Shown here in pieces: positions 8,745 to 17,152 of a stretch of DNA of 54,654 nucleotides. Source of the stretch: Candidatus Cryptoclostridium obscurum (GTDB lineage Bacteria; Bacillota; Dehalobacteriia; UBA7702); the NCBI GenBank assembly GCA_904420535.1, contig CAJFVQ010000061.1, positions 1 through 54,654 of the forward strand, given 5' to 3'. A program made the position numbers and the translations under genes. The notes below the pieces were generated by a model. It worked only from the letters and a program-made list of their open reading frames with translations. It searched no databases and was not told the DNA's origin. Position 1 is the first letter of the stretch; each line of letters starts with the position of its first letter.

Positions 8745-9776
8745 TTAATATTCAATGGTTTCACCGGGATAAATTAAGTCCGGGTTTTGGATATGATTCA
8801 ATGCGACCAAATGTCCCACCGTGGTGTGAAACCGCTGAGCAATACCCCAGAGGGTATCACCGCGCTGCACCACATATGTTTGGGTTGTGTACCCTGCTGT
8901 AGGGATCTCCAATTGCTCTCCTACATAAATCAAATCCGGGTTGGCGATGTTGTTCCGTTCCACGATGGCGTTGACGGTGGTATTGTAACGATTTGCCAAG
9001 GCCCAGAGGGTGTCACCACGTTTTACAGTATAATTGATATAGGTTTCTTGGGCTGGTGGTGGCGTAGTGTCGTCAAGGAACAATGCTTCTGTGAAATAAT
9101 CTAAGTCCACATTTCCTTGGATGCCGTTTACTCTGCCAGTATCGCTATATTGAAATCCCGACCAGCGTTCCCATTTTCCATTGTTGGAAGGGGAACCGAC
9201 GCCATATTCTGCGATCCAGAGCGGATATTTTGCCAAGGCAGGACCAAATACTCGGGAGGCATTGTAAGCATCACTGTAAAGACAAACTTCCTGTCCTGTG
9301 GCATCTTCCAACGTTTCTAAGAATGCCAAGGAAATTGAAGTTACTGCGCCGCTGCTGAGTCCGTCAAAGCTTTCATAATCCATGGCAGGACGACAGTTTG
9401 CGGCCTTCCCACTGATGACGGAAGCGAAAAATCTCGCTTCTTCCTGAGCTTCTGAAATACTGGTAGCTGTCATATAGTGATAAAATCCTACGCTTAAACC
9501 ATTGGCGACGGCACCGTTATAGTTTCGTTCAAAATAGGGGTCAATATAGTTGCTGCCAACGCTGGCTCTAATATAAACGACCTCTTTGCCCGCGGCTTTT
9601 ACCGCTGCAAAGTCGATATCGCCTTGCCATGCGCTGACATCAATGCCCTCATAAATTTTTCCCTCGGCTGGCTCCATCGCAGAGACTCCCAGAGAAAATG
9701 TGGCAAGAACGGTAACAACCAAAAGCATAGCAATAATGCTCAGGATGGGTTTTTTATGGTTTGTTCGTTGTTTCAT
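8745..9776 (-). CDS. Secreted GH25 lysozyme with two LysM domains
   Basis: An exported muramidase that cleaves the peptidoglycan glycan backbone, 343 residues. A signal peptide covers about 1-33 (KQRTNHKK then a hydrophobic core ending GVSA). A GH25 domain starts at YEGIDVSAWQG (Asp46 at the expected catalytic strand) and contains the AMDYES motif. Two LysM peptidoglycan-binding repeats follow a TPPP linker: YTVKRGDTLWALANRY and YVVQRGDTLWGIAQRF. The start is set by AAGGAGG about 13 bases before ATG. It could act in cell-wall turnover, spore or mother-cell lysis, or remodelling needed for pilus display; there is no direct evidence for which. Confidence 0.93.
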   Translation of the reverse strand: MKQRTNHKKPILSIIAMLLVVTVLATFSLGVSAMEPAEGKIYEGIDVSAWQGDIDFAAVKAAGKEVVYIRASVGSNYIDPYFERNYNGAVANGLSVGFYHYMTATSISEAQEEARFFASVISGKAANCRPAMDYESFDGLSSGAVTSISLAFLETLEDATGQEVCLYSDAYNASRVFGPALAKYPLWIAEYGVGSPSNNGKWERWSGFQYSDTGRVNGIQGNVDLDYFTEALFLDDTTPPPAQETYINYTVKRGDTLWALANRYNTTVNAIVERNNIANPDLIYVGEQLEIPTAGYTTQTYVVQRGDTLWGIAQRFHTTVGHLVALNHIQNPDLIYPGETIEY

Positions 9777-9892
9777 TGCTTCGTAAAAACCTCCTTTCCC
9801 TGCTATTCTATGCGCAGAAAAATGAAAGGTGTAAAATGATTTAGCAGGAGAATATTTGAGACAAAAATATCACTGTTTTTTCATTGTTTTCC

Positions 9893-9921
9893 TTGTCAAA
9901 TTGCATGAGATTTGATAAAAT
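9893..9921 (+). promoter_or_regulatory. Sigma-A-type promoter upstream of hpt
   Basis: TTGTCA (9893-9898), 17-base spacer, TAAAAT (9916-9921), about 35 bases before the chosen hpt start. Confidence 0.65.
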
Positions 9922-9956
9922 ATTACCAATATATCATTGGAACGGTGGTGATCTGG

Positions 9957-10481
9957 ATGAAAAAAGATAATTTGGAAGTATTGTTCGATGAAGAAGCCAT
10001 CGCCAAACGAGTGGATGCCCTTGCCAAAGAGATTACCATGGATTATCAGGGGAAGGATCTTCTTGTCATCGCAATTTTGAAGGGTTCCTTTATTTTTGCC
10101 GCAGATTTAGTCAGACAAATTGATTTGCCTTTGGAAATGGATTTTATGGCAGCGAAAAGCTATGGTGATAACACTCATCCCGGTGAAGTTCGCATTGTGA
10201 AAGACTTGGATAAACCCATTGAAGGACGGCATATTCTCATTGTTGAAGATATTCTTGATACGGGGCAAACATTGAATGCCCTATATAAACTTTTGAACGT
10301 ACGAGGAGCGGCTTCTATTCGTACCTGCACTTTTTTGGATAAGCCTGCTCGCCGAAATACGGATTTTTACGCCGATTATAAAGGGTATGAAATCCCCGAT
10401 TATTTTGTTGTAGGATATGGGCTGGATTATTCGGAAAAATATCGCAATCTTCCCTATGTTGCAAAGCTCTCTTTTGAGTAA
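9957..10481 (+). CDS. hpt: Hypoxanthine(-guanine) phosphoribosyltransferase
   Basis: Purine salvage: converts hypoxanthine/guanine plus PRPP to IMP/GMP in the cytoplasm. It has 174 residues, close to the roughly 180 usual for the family. It has the PRPP loop VLIVEDILDTGQTLNAL, the flexible-loop region AAKSYGDNT, and the C-terminal FVVGYGLDYSEKYRNLPYV that contacts the base and metal. The ATG at 9957 (MKKDNLEVLF) is preferred to an in-frame TTG 15 codons upstream, because that upstream stretch overlaps the promoter -10 and has no homologous look. It stands alone, with a tandem-repeat patch just downstream. Confidence 0.93.
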   Translation: MKKDNLEVLFDEEAIAKRVDALAKEITMDYQGKDLLVIAILKGSFIFAADLVRQIDLPLEMDFMAAKSYGDNTHPGEVRIVKDLDKPIEGRHILIVEDILDTGQTLNALYKLLNVRGAASIRTCTFLDKPARRNTDFYADYKGYEIPDYFVVGYGLDYSEKYRNLPYVAKLSFE

Positions 10482-10526
10482 ATAAAAACGCCAAAGGTAT
10501 GAATAAACATTTGTTTTCCGGTACTC

Positions 10527-10566
10527 CCTACGGTCGCCTACGGTCGCCTACGGTCGCCTACGGTCG
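10527..10566. repeat. Four exact tandem copies of CCTACGGTCG
   Basis: Four head-to-tail copies of a 10-base unit at 10527, 10537, 10547 and 10557, flanked by near-matching TACTC and CGCGC. It lies in the gap between hpt and the convergent LytTR gene. There are no spacers, so it is not a CRISPR array. It is likely a slippage-prone minisatellite. Confidence 0.95.
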
Positions 10567-10624
10567 CGCGCAGTGCTTCTTTCAGCGGCCCAAAACGATT
10601 GAGTTGTGATATGTTGGATATATC

Positions 10625-10656
10625 AAAAGACACCTGAATTCGTTCAGGTGTCTTTT
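10625..10656 (-). terminator. Terminator overlapping the end of the LytTR gene
   Basis: A perfect 14-bp stem (10625-10638 with 10643-10656) with a TTCG loop. Its upstream arm on the minus strand includes the stop codon of the LytTR gene, and the T run is inside the distal arm. It can act in both directions. Confidence 0.8.
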
Positions 10657-11405
10657 CCTTGATTTAATGCCTCTTTCATGTCGGTATATTTTCGTTCAGG
10701 GATAGGAATCCAGTCACCGTTTCGTATTTGAACACGGAACCGCTCCAAACTTCGGACGTGATTTCGATTGACTAAATAGCTTCGATGAATGCGTAAAAAT
10801 TTTTGAGATAAACGTTTCTCTAAATGTGAAATCCCTTCTCGCACAGAAAATCTTTCATCTTCTAAAATGATGATACTTGTTAGATTGTCTGCTTTGATAT
10901 AAAGAATTTCATCTTCTGCAAGGTAATGCAAGCGTCCTTGATTATCACGCAATACTGATTTAGGTTTATCAAGATATGCTTCTTTCAAACTATTGGGAAG
11001 TACTTCTATGGGATCTGTCATGCGTTGAGGAATATCGTATGATTGGGAAACATGGATGTGGGTGATTTTCCATTGTGCCTGCTTTTGTTTTTTCCAAACA
11101 AACGTTAAGCGGAAGTGCAGCCATACGGAACTGCCCTCCGGATGACAATGCAGCGCCTTGAATGCACCGCATATTACTTGGTGATTACGGCCTTTTTCTG
11201 TAATAAAATATAGTTCATCCTTGAGCTGACATAAATTCAGTTTTGTGATCTCTTTTGTGTTAGGTGCTGTGGTACCCCATTGAAAGTCTAAAGGCCCAAT
11301 CCACATTAGGTTTTCATCAAAATAGAGCGCCGGATCTGCCGTCCACGTAAAATGGTTGTGTACGATCTGGCGTGTAAGCTCTACAAGATCTGTTTGCCCA
11401 GTCAT
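10644..11405 (-). CDS. LytTR-family transcription regulator with NTF2/SnoaL-like N-terminus
   Basis: A 253-residue DNA-binding regulator. The C-terminal third is a LytTR domain (RLHYLAEDEILYIKADN..., RFSVREGISHLEKRL, FLRIHRSYLVNRNHV, WIPIPERKY). The N-terminal half (about 1-130) has no receiver-domain aspartate motif. Its pattern (DENLMWIGPLDFQWG..., WLHFRLTFVW, WKITHIHVSQ) resembles NTF2/SnoaL-like small-molecule folds seen fused to LytTR in some Clostridia. It would therefore be a one-component sensor rather than a two-component response regulator; the ligand is unknown. It starts at ATG with a GAGG upstream. Downstream of ilvE and the PocR/AraC regulator on the same strand, it is separated from them by a hairpin and about 260 bases. 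Confidence 0.75.
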   Translation of the reverse strand: MTGQTDLVELTRQIVHNHFTWTADPALYFDENLMWIGPLDFQWGTTAPNTKEITKLNLCQLKDELYFITEKGRNHQVICGAFKALHCHPEGSSVWLHFRLTFVWKKQKQAQWKITHIHVSQSYDIPQRMTDPIEVLPNSLKEAYLDKPKSVLRDNQGRLHYLAEDEILYIKADNLTSIIILEDERFSVREGISHLEKRLSQKFLRIHRSYLVNRNHVRSLERFRVQIRNGDWIPIPERKYTDMKEALNQGKDT

Positions 11406-11619
11406 CTGATTACCTCTTTCTGCTTTGGTAGGTCCCTTGTAGTTCCTGTCAAAAGCGGTAATCCTATTTTACCATGTGAACTTTTTCAATTCAATTTATC
11501 AGGTCAAATGGACATAATATACAATAAATATCAAACTCTTCGTCATCATTTTTTGCCTTTTGTCAATAAATATTCCATTTTTTATCCACTTATATTGAAA
11601 AAGGTCGTATATTTGGAAA

Positions 11620-11651
11620 GGAGAAAACCTTAAACAATTAAGGTTTTCTCC
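11620..11651 (-). terminator. Perfect 14-bp inverted repeat after the PocR/AraC gene
   Basis: GGAGAAAACCTTAA and its exact complement around an ACAA loop, 13 bases past the stop codon of the minus-strand AraC-type gene, followed on that strand by TTTCC. It probably ends the ilvE-regulator transcript; the weak T tail leaves some doubt. The rest of the 11406-11663 gap shows no gene. Confidence 0.6.
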
Positions 11652-11663
11652 CTTTCAATATAT

Positions 11664-12896
11664 TCAATAATTCATTTGTTCCCGATATTTTCCTGGGCTT
11701 GTCCCTACAACGGAATGAAATACTTTGGTAAAATAGCTTTGTTCTTCAAATCCCACCAGGGAAGGAATGTCAGCCAGAGGAATACTGGGATTTTGAAGAT
11801 GTTTTTTACTTTCTTCAATACGAACCTTGGTGAGATATTGAGTGAAAGTCATATTCATTTCCTTCTTAAATATTTTACTAAAATAAGGAGGACTAAAATG
11901 AACGTGATCTGCAATATCTTGCAAACTAATATGCTCTTGATAATGTTGATCAATATAATCCAAAGCAGAATAGATCATATCTGCATTTTTAATGCTTGGT
12001 AGGTATTCGGCCGTTTCCAACAGAGAGCGTATGCTTTTTGCTGCCCAATTTGCCAATTGATTTTCATCGGAAATCGGTTCCATCTCATCTAAGGCATTGA
12101 TGCAGATTTCCGTAAGGTCGCTGTTTCCTTCTTGCTCTTTGTTTTCTTGAAAAATCGTAACAATTACATTGGTGAGTTTTGCCTTGAAATCTGTCAATTC
12201 GCGATTTCCATTGCGCAACTCGTCAATGATTTCTTTTAAATCATTTTCGATGAGGGCAGGATTGCCGATTTTTAGATGTTCTTGCAATGCTTTCCATTGC
12301 TGGTTTTCGGTCTGTGCTGCGGTGTTTTTTTGATACTCTTTCAGTAATTCTTCAATATGAATTCTTTGCCCACTGGATAACGAGGAATCGGAAAAAGAAT
12401 CGGCCATAACCATGAGGATTCGTTTTAAACTGTCCAATTTCTCATCATTAATTACGGGAGAAGAAAGTATGCTTTCTGCCAAAGTAGGATTTTCTTCAAG
12501 GACTTTGTTGTGCTCTTGCGAACGGCTGTTAAGGGCCAGAATACTGTCTCTTGCCTTATTGAGAAATGCATGCCCTGCTACAAAAGCGCCGCAAACTTTT
12601 CGATCAATCACAATCGGAGCAACCCAATGGATCAATCCCATGGGACAAAAGTAAGAACTGCAATCTTTTTTATTTTTTGCATTGATGGCACCGCGATGGT
12701 GGTTGATTGTACACCATTTGGCAATATTCGGTGACTTTTCAAAGCATAATTCTTTATGAATTTTGCCGGGGCAGGGGTTGATAAGGGTTTGGTCGTCTTC
12801 GCAAAGTACGAGGCACTCCATACCCGTGGCATTGGTATAATCTTTGGCCAAATTTTCGGCCGCATTCAAATCAAAGGGGAGATTTTGATGTTCCAT
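11664..12896 (-). CDS. AraC-family regulator with PocR sensory domain
   Basis: A transcription regulator of 410 residues. The N-terminal roughly 160 residues match the PocR ligand-binding domain, with conserved Cys/His residues (CPGKIHKELCFEKS, WCTINHHRGAI, DCSSYFCPMGLIHWVAPI) thought to sense small metabolites. A helical linker follows. The last roughly 100 residues are a double helix-turn-helix AraC domain (ISLQDIADHVHFSPPYFSKIFKKEM; DIPSLVGFEEQSYFTKVF). The start has GGAGGG 7 bases upstream. The gene begins 29 bases after ilvE on the same strand, so the two are probably cotranscribed. PocR-type regulators often govern use of a specific carbon source; the target here is unknown. Confidence 0.85.
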   Translation of the reverse strand: MEHQNLPFDLNAAENLAKDYTNATGMECLVLCEDDQTLINPCPGKIHKELCFEKSPNIAKWCTINHHRGAINAKNKKDCSSYFCPMGLIHWVAPIVIDRKVCGAFVAGHAFLNKARDSILALNSRSQEHNKVLEENPTLAESILSSPVINDEKLDSLKRILMVMADSFSDSSLSSGQRIHIEELLKEYQKNTAAQTENQQWKALQEHLKIGNPALIENDLKEIIDELRNGNRELTDFKAKLTNVIVTIFQENKEQEGNSDLTEICINALDEMEPISDENQLANWAAKSIRSLLETAEYLPSIKNADMIYSALDYIDQHYQEHISLQDIADHVHFSPPYFSKIFKKEMNMTFTQYLTKVRIEESKKHLQNPSIPLADIPSLVGFEEQSYFTKVFHSVVGTSPGKYREQMNY

Positions 12897-12925
12897 AAAG
12901 CCCTCCTTGCTCCGACCATATGGTT

Positions 12926-13990
12926 TTATTCTTCAATGTCCATGGTCCAATGGTGAGGATCTTCAATCTTGCCCCACTGGATGCCGGTCAATGTATCGTA
13001 CAATTTCTGAGTGAGTTTGCCCATTTCGCCATTGCCAATGGTGATGATTTCACCGTGCTTATTGAGCTCACAAACGGGGCTTACCACGGCAGCAGTGCCG
13101 GAACCGAATACTTCCTCCAATTCTCCTTTGGCATGACGGTCAAAAACTTCCTGAATGGAGAGGGCACGTTCATTGACGGTAATTCCCATATCCTTGGCCA
13201 GTTCGATAATGGAAGCACGGGTAATACCGCCGAGAATGGAACCGTTCAAAGCAGGAGTGACCAATTCATCTTGGAATTTGAAGAAGATATTCATGGAACC
13301 AACCTCTTCGACGTATTCTCTGTGAATGCCGTCAAGCCAAAGAACCTGAGAATATCCTTTCTCTTCTGCGATTTCTCCCGCCAGAATACTAGCAGCGTAA
13401 TTCCCCGCTGTCTTGGTGAAGCCCATACCGCCTTTGACGGCGCGGACGTATTCGTCCTCTACATAGATTTTTACAGGTTTCAAACCTTCTTTATAGTAGG
13501 CGCCTACCGGCGAGAGAATGATAGCAAAGATGTAATGCTGCGAGGCTTTTACGCCCAAATTTGCATCATCGGCAAAAATAAAAGGACGAATATATAATGA
13601 AGTATCTGGTGCAGAGGGAACCCAATCCTGTTCCAAACGCAATAATTCTTTTAGAGCTTCCAAAGCCTTTTCTTCATCAATGCGGGGAATGCAAAGTCTA
13701 CCGCAGGAAAGATTTAAACGTTTAAAATTATCTTTGGGACGAAAGATATTGATTTTTCCGCTGGGGGTACGGTATGCCTTCATTCCTTCAAAAACTGATT
13801 GGCCATAGTGTAATGCCATACAGGAAGGATCCAGAGAAAAAGGACCATAGGGAATAATGCGCCATTCACCCCAACCATTTTCATCATATTCTGAAATCAG
13901 CATATGGTCGGTGAAAACTCTCCCAAATGTCAAATGTTCGGCATCGGGTTTTTCCTTTAATACAGTACTTTTTGTGATTTCGATCGCCAT
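12926..13990 (-). CDS. ilvE: Branched-chain amino acid aminotransferase
   Basis: A PLP-dependent class IV aminotransferase that moves the amino group between glutamate and the oxo-acids of Leu/Ile/Val. It has 354 residues and is of the BCAT type with SxxYGQSVFEGMKAYR-like sequence (ALHYGQSVFEGMKAYR). The PLP lysine is Lys193 in GFTKTAGNYAAS, and FGSGTAAVVSPV lies near the C-terminus. The ATG at 13990 is chosen because AAGGAGG stands 8 bases before it; an in-frame ATG 8 codons upstream lacks a ribosome site. The gene is followed closely by the PocR/AraC regulator. No T-box leader was recognised upstream. Confidence 0.93.
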   Translation of the reverse strand: MAIEITKSTVLKEKPDAEHLTFGRVFTDHMLISEYDENGWGEWRIIPYGPFSLDPSCMALHYGQSVFEGMKAYRTPSGKINIFRPKDNFKRLNLSCGRLCIPRIDEEKALEALKELLRLEQDWVPSAPDTSLYIRPFIFADDANLGVKASQHYIFAIILSPVGAYYKEGLKPVKIYVEDEYVRAVKGGMGFTKTAGNYAASILAGEIAEEKGYSQVLWLDGIHREYVEEVGSMNIFFKFQDELVTPALNGSILGGITRASIIELAKDMGITVNERALSIQEVFDRHAKGELEEVFGSGTAAVVSPVCELNKHGEIITIGNGEMGKLTQKLYDTLTGIQWGKIEDPHHWTMDIEE

Positions 13991-14279
13991 TTGATGGGCC
14001 TCCTTCTTGCACAATTGGATATTTGTTTAATTGTAATATTTTAACTGATTTCATCGCAATTTACAAGTGTTTCCTTTGTTATATCCCTTCATTTATAACA
14101 AAAATTTGAAGATGAATGAAATTATTTGATGTATGGCCAAACATTGTCAATAGAAGAGGTGCCGATGTTAAAAGGCATCTTTTTTGTTGCCATTTTTATC
14201 ATTGTTTTCTTCGGGATAAAAAATCTGTGAGTCGAGGCAAGATAAAAAAGATCAAATAATGAAGACGGAGGAGCACGAT

Positions 14280-15518
14280 TTGAAATTGATAAAAAAGGGA
14301 AAAGCCATATTAATTGGTCTTTTCATTTTCATGATGATGAGTTTCTGCCTAGTGCAGACTCTTTTCCATAATCAATATGATTATTATTTGGGACAGCAGT
14401 TTTCCGGACCTTCCCTGGTATCCTCGGCATTCCAGTATGAATTAAAAAATGACACGGAAGTGATTTCCCAAGGAAAGCTTTCTGAACTCCAGTTTGATGA
14501 GGTCGGTCATTATGATCTTGGATTGAAATTTTTAGGAATGACTGTAAAAGAAGCATCGTTATCGGTCTATCCTTCCATCCAGTTGGTGCCTGGTGGTCAA
14601 TCTGTGGGAATGATCTTAAAAACCAGCGGTGTGGTTATTGTAGGATTTTCCGCAGTCGCCGGTGCTGAGGGGGAAGTTCTTTACCCCGCAAAGGAAGCAG
14701 GGATTACGCTGGGAGATAGTATTTTGAAAATTGATGGTAATGAAGTGACCACTGACGATGAAGCATTGGCTCTCATTGATGAATTAGGTAAAGATGGCGA
14801 TTTGGATCTGGAAGTTCGGCACGGAGATTCTGTATCTACGAAAAACGTAAAAACGTATCTCTGTCCGGAGACGGGCCGTTACCGTTTGGGACTTTATATC
14901 CGTGACAATACCGGTGGCATTGGAACTCTGACATTTTATGAACCGGAAAGTAATCGTTATGGCGCTTTGGGACATCCCATTGCCGAGGCAGCCCAAGGCA
15001 GCAGCGAAGAACCTTTAGGCCGCGTGTTATCCGCATCAGTGAACGGAATCAAAAAAGCGGAGCCCGGTGAAACAGGAGAGAAAATTGGCTATTTTGAGGA
15101 AGGCGGTGTTGATGGCACCATTGATACAGTTTCCTCTTACGGCGTATTTGGGACGTTGGAATCCCTTCCGGAAGTTAATACTATGGATGCGCTGGAACCT
15201 GCCAGACCTGACGAGATCAAAAAAGGGAAGGCACAAATTATTACGGTTTTGGACGGCACAGAAACTGAATTTTTTGATATTGAAATTTTGGACATTGTTG
15301 AAGATGACGATACCGGCAAAGGTCTTTATATTGAGGTAACCGATGAAAGACTTCTCGATCAAACGGGAGGCATCATCCAGGGTATGAGCGGAAGTCCTAT
15401 TATACAAAACAATAAAATTGTTGGCGCCGTAACCTATGTTATGGTAGATCGTCCTACACGCGGTTTTGGTTGTTTGATTGGTTGGATGTTGGAAGATTCT
15501 TTGTCGGCGATTTCTTAA
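14280..15518 (+). CDS. spoIVB: SpoIVB serine peptidase (sporulation intercompartment signal)
   Basis: A secreted PDZ-serine peptidase made in the forespore. In Bacillus it cleaves SpoIVFA to trigger pro-sigma-K processing. An N-terminal membrane anchor (AILIGLFIFMMMSFCLVQTLF) is followed by a PDZ domain (AKEAGITLGDSILKIDGNEV) and an S55 peptidase domain with GALGHPI (His) and GIIQGMSGSPII (Ser). A TTG start at 14280 is preferred because GGAGG lies 8 bases upstream; the in-frame ATG at 14259 (7 codons earlier) has no ribosome site. It sits directly before spo0A, the same neighbour as in Bacillus and most spore formers. Confidence 0.93.
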   Translation: MKLIKKGKAILIGLFIFMMMSFCLVQTLFHNQYDYYLGQQFSGPSLVSSAFQYELKNDTEVISQGKLSELQFDEVGHYDLGLKFLGMTVKEASLSVYPSIQLVPGGQSVGMILKTSGVVIVGFSAVAGAEGEVLYPAKEAGITLGDSILKIDGNEVTTDDEALALIDELGKDGDLDLEVRHGDSVSTKNVKTYLCPETGRYRLGLYIRDNTGGIGTLTFYEPESNRYGALGHPIAEAAQGSSEEPLGRVLSASVNGIKKAEPGETGEKIGYFEEGGVDGTIDTVSSYGVFGTLESLPEVNTMDALEPARPDEIKKGKAQIITVLDGTETEFFDIEILDIVEDDDTGKGLYIEVTDERLLDQTGGIIQGMSGSPIIQNNKIVGAVTYVMVDRPTRGFGCLIGWMLEDSLSAIS

Positions 15519-15612
15519 TAAACCAATTTATGTTGTATAAATTTTTTAAAAAATTAGGACATATTGTCATAAAAATAAATTCTTTTAATGGAAAGTATAA
15601 TTTCTAACAAGA

Positions 15613-15631
15613 AACGACAAAATATGACAAA
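15613..15631. promoter_or_regulatory. Two 0A-box-like sites upstream of spo0A
   Basis: On the minus strand TTTGTCATA and TTTGTCGTT, exactly 10 bases apart (15623-15631 and 15613-15621). Each differs from TTTGTCGAA at two or three positions. Helical phasing suggests Spo0A autoregulation, but the matches are imperfect. Confidence 0.35.
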
Positions 15632-15680
15632 CATACGTCTAAAAACGAATAATTTGGCGAATAAAAATTAAGAGGCAAAA

Positions 15681-15709
15681 GAAGGAATTATTGAAAGTTG
15701 TATAGAAAT
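15681..15709 (+). promoter_or_regulatory. Sigma-H-type promoter of spo0A
   Basis: GAAGGAATT (15681-15689) matches the -35 consensus RNAGGAWWW. A 12-base spacer leads to ATAGAAAT (15702-15709), one mismatch from RNNGAATW. In Bacillus the sporulation promoter of spo0A is sigma-H dependent. Confidence 0.6.
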
Positions 15710-15757
15710 ATTTCTCGAAAGAAATACATAAATATCTCATTTTGGGGGGAAGTTTTT

Positions 15758-16519
15758 ATGAGTGAAAACATCTCAATTGTAATTGCAGACGACAACAAAA
15801 ATTTTAGAGAAAGTCTGCAGCAGTTCCTCGATTCTCACGAGGATTTGGAAGTTGTTGGTATGACGAACAATGGTTTAGAAGCATTGGAATTGGTGGAATC
15901 TTTGTCTCCGGACATCCTTGTTCTCGACCTGATTCTACCATGTCTTGACGGCCTTGGGGTATTATCTCGATTGGGATCCTTCAGTAAACGCCCAAAGGTT
16001 ATCATCAGTACTGCAATGGGGCAAGAAAACATGACCCAGGAAGCAGTTCGTCTGGGGATCGACTACTTTCTATTAAAACCGTATGACTATCAAACCCTTT
16101 CCATGCGCATTCGGCAACTGGCCGGCATGGCAAACTCTGTGGTGGAGCCTTCTGTGGTTGCCGGGAAAAATTTTGATGTGGAAGTTACAAACATTCTTCA
16201 TCAAATGGGTGTTCCCGCCCATATCAAAGGCTATCAGTATTTGAGAGACGCAATTGTCTTTGTTATTGACGATACCAATTTATTGGGTGCCGTTACAAAG
16301 GAGTTGTATCCGATGATTGCCAAGAAATATAATACCACTGCCAGTCGTGTAGAACGCGCCATAAGACATGGAATTGAGTTGGCATGGGATCGCGGCAACA
16401 TCGAACTTATGAATAAGTATTTCGGTTATACCATTGATGTAGAACGCGGCAAACCCACCAATTCGGAATTCATCGCCATGATTGCCGATAAGCTGAAAAT
16501 GGCAAATCGCCTTGCATAG
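15758..16519 (+). CDS. spo0A: Spo0A, master sporulation response regulator
   Basis: A DNA-binding response regulator that, once phosphorylated, commits cells to sporulation. It has 253 residues. The receiver domain has the acidic pair (IADDN, 11-12), phospho-acceptor Asp57 (VLVLDLILP), the Thr/Ser region (VIISTAMGQ) and Lys (FLLKPYD). The C-terminal DNA-binding domain contains [40 protein letters not shown] and [15 protein letters not shown], which are diagnostic for Spo0A. The ATG at 15758 follows GGGGGGAAG; an in-frame ATG further upstream overlaps the promoter region and is rejected. A sigma-H-like promoter lies upstream. Confidence 0.98.
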   Translation: MSENISIVIADDNKNFRESLQQFLDSHEDLEVVGMTNNGLEALELVESLSPDILVLDLILPCLDGLGVLSRLGSFSKRPKVIISTAMGQENMTQEAVRLGIDYFLLKPYDYQTLSMRIRQLAGMANSVVEPSVVAGKNFDVEVTNILHQMGVPAHIKGYQYLRDAIVFVIDDTNLLGAVTKELYPMIAKKYNTTASRVERAIRHGIELAWDRGNIELMNKYFGYTIDVERGKPTNSEFIAMIADKLKMANRLA

Positions 16520-16603
16520 TAATACGGTCAAAGAAAAATTGAGATACCTGACTGTATTTCTCTGATGAGAATGTTTGTTATTTTGGATCTGCGAACTTTG
16601 GGA

Positions 16604-16757
16604 TATAATGGGGGCAGAATCAGTTTTGTAACTTATATTTCCCCGAAATATGCCATAAAATGAAAGCAAGTGGTTTTGCTCTTGCCAAAAATCATGATTA
16701 CAAAAGATTTTTTCACTATGCCGAACCGTTGCCGCAATTTGCGGCAGCGGTTTTTTC
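16604..16757 (+). ncRNA. Possible small RNA between spo0A and the next gene
   Basis: A perfect TATAAT at 16604-16609 with TTTGGA 16 bases upstream (16582-16587) precedes about 140 bases that end in a very strong intrinsic terminator. Within them GCAAG/CTTGC can form a hairpin. No reading frame of note is present. It could be an independent small RNA; otherwise the stretch is just a long 3' region of spo0A. Confidence 0.35.
16726..16757 (+). terminator. Strong intrinsic terminator after spo0A region
   Basis: CCGTTGCCGCA (16726-16736) pairs with TGCGGCAGCGG (16740-16750) around an ATT loop, followed by TTTTTTCTTTT. It lies about 200 bases past the spo0A stop, so it ends spo0A transcripts and/or the small RNA candidate. 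Confidence 0.9.
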
Positions 16758-16823
16758 TTTTGAGGGAATGGTTCTTCTTTTCCTGTCATAAAATTACAAA
16801 AAACATATTGAGGAGAGAACTGT

Positions 16824-17030
16824 ATGAAAATTATTCTCTGCCATGTAAGAAGAAAGCTTTGGAAAGGCTTGATCGCTATTGCCCTCGTGATTGGACTTCT
16901 CTGGGGCGTCCCACAGTTTTACGGTATTTTGGCGGAAAAAGAAGAGGAACCGTATCAGGAACTTACAGAACCGCTTCGGGTTGTGCTACCAGGGGGAAGT
17001 ATTACCTTTGACCAGCCGTATTTCGATTAA
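16824..17030 (+). CDS. Small single-pass membrane protein, unknown
   Basis: A 68-residue protein with a basic N-terminus (MKIILCHVRRKLWKG), one hydrophobic helix (LIAIALVIGLLWGVPQFYGIL) and an acidic, then mixed tail (EKEEEPYQELTEPLRVVLPGGS). GAGGAGAG precedes the ATG by about 8 bases, which supports real translation. It sits directly before xerD. In Bacillus a small DUF4227-type membrane protein is also found next to xerD, but I cannot claim homology. Function unknown. Confidence 0.65.
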   Translation: MKIILCHVRRKLWKGLIAIALVIGLLWGVPQFYGILAEKEEEPYQELTEPLRVVLPGGSITFDQPYFD

Positions 17031-17152
17031 TTTTTTTAAATTCCATCAAACCTACTGGCAGAATTCATAGAAAGTGCTTATAATAAAAATAAATAATGGA
17101 AAATAATTGTATTTGTTTTTCAAAGTTGATATATTGCGGAAGGGAGAAAACG

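Noticed and set aside
10527-10566. CRISPR-like repeats
   Set aside because: The 10-base units are head to tail with no spacers and no cas genes nearby.
12920-13597. 225-codon plus-strand frame
   Set aside because: Antisense to ilvE in a shadow frame; ilvE is clearly the coding strand.
14158-14186. Terminator-like hairpin GGTGCC/GGCATC with a T run on the plus strand
   Set aside because: No plus-strand gene lies upstream for it to terminate; stem is only 6 bp with a wobble. Kept only as a note.
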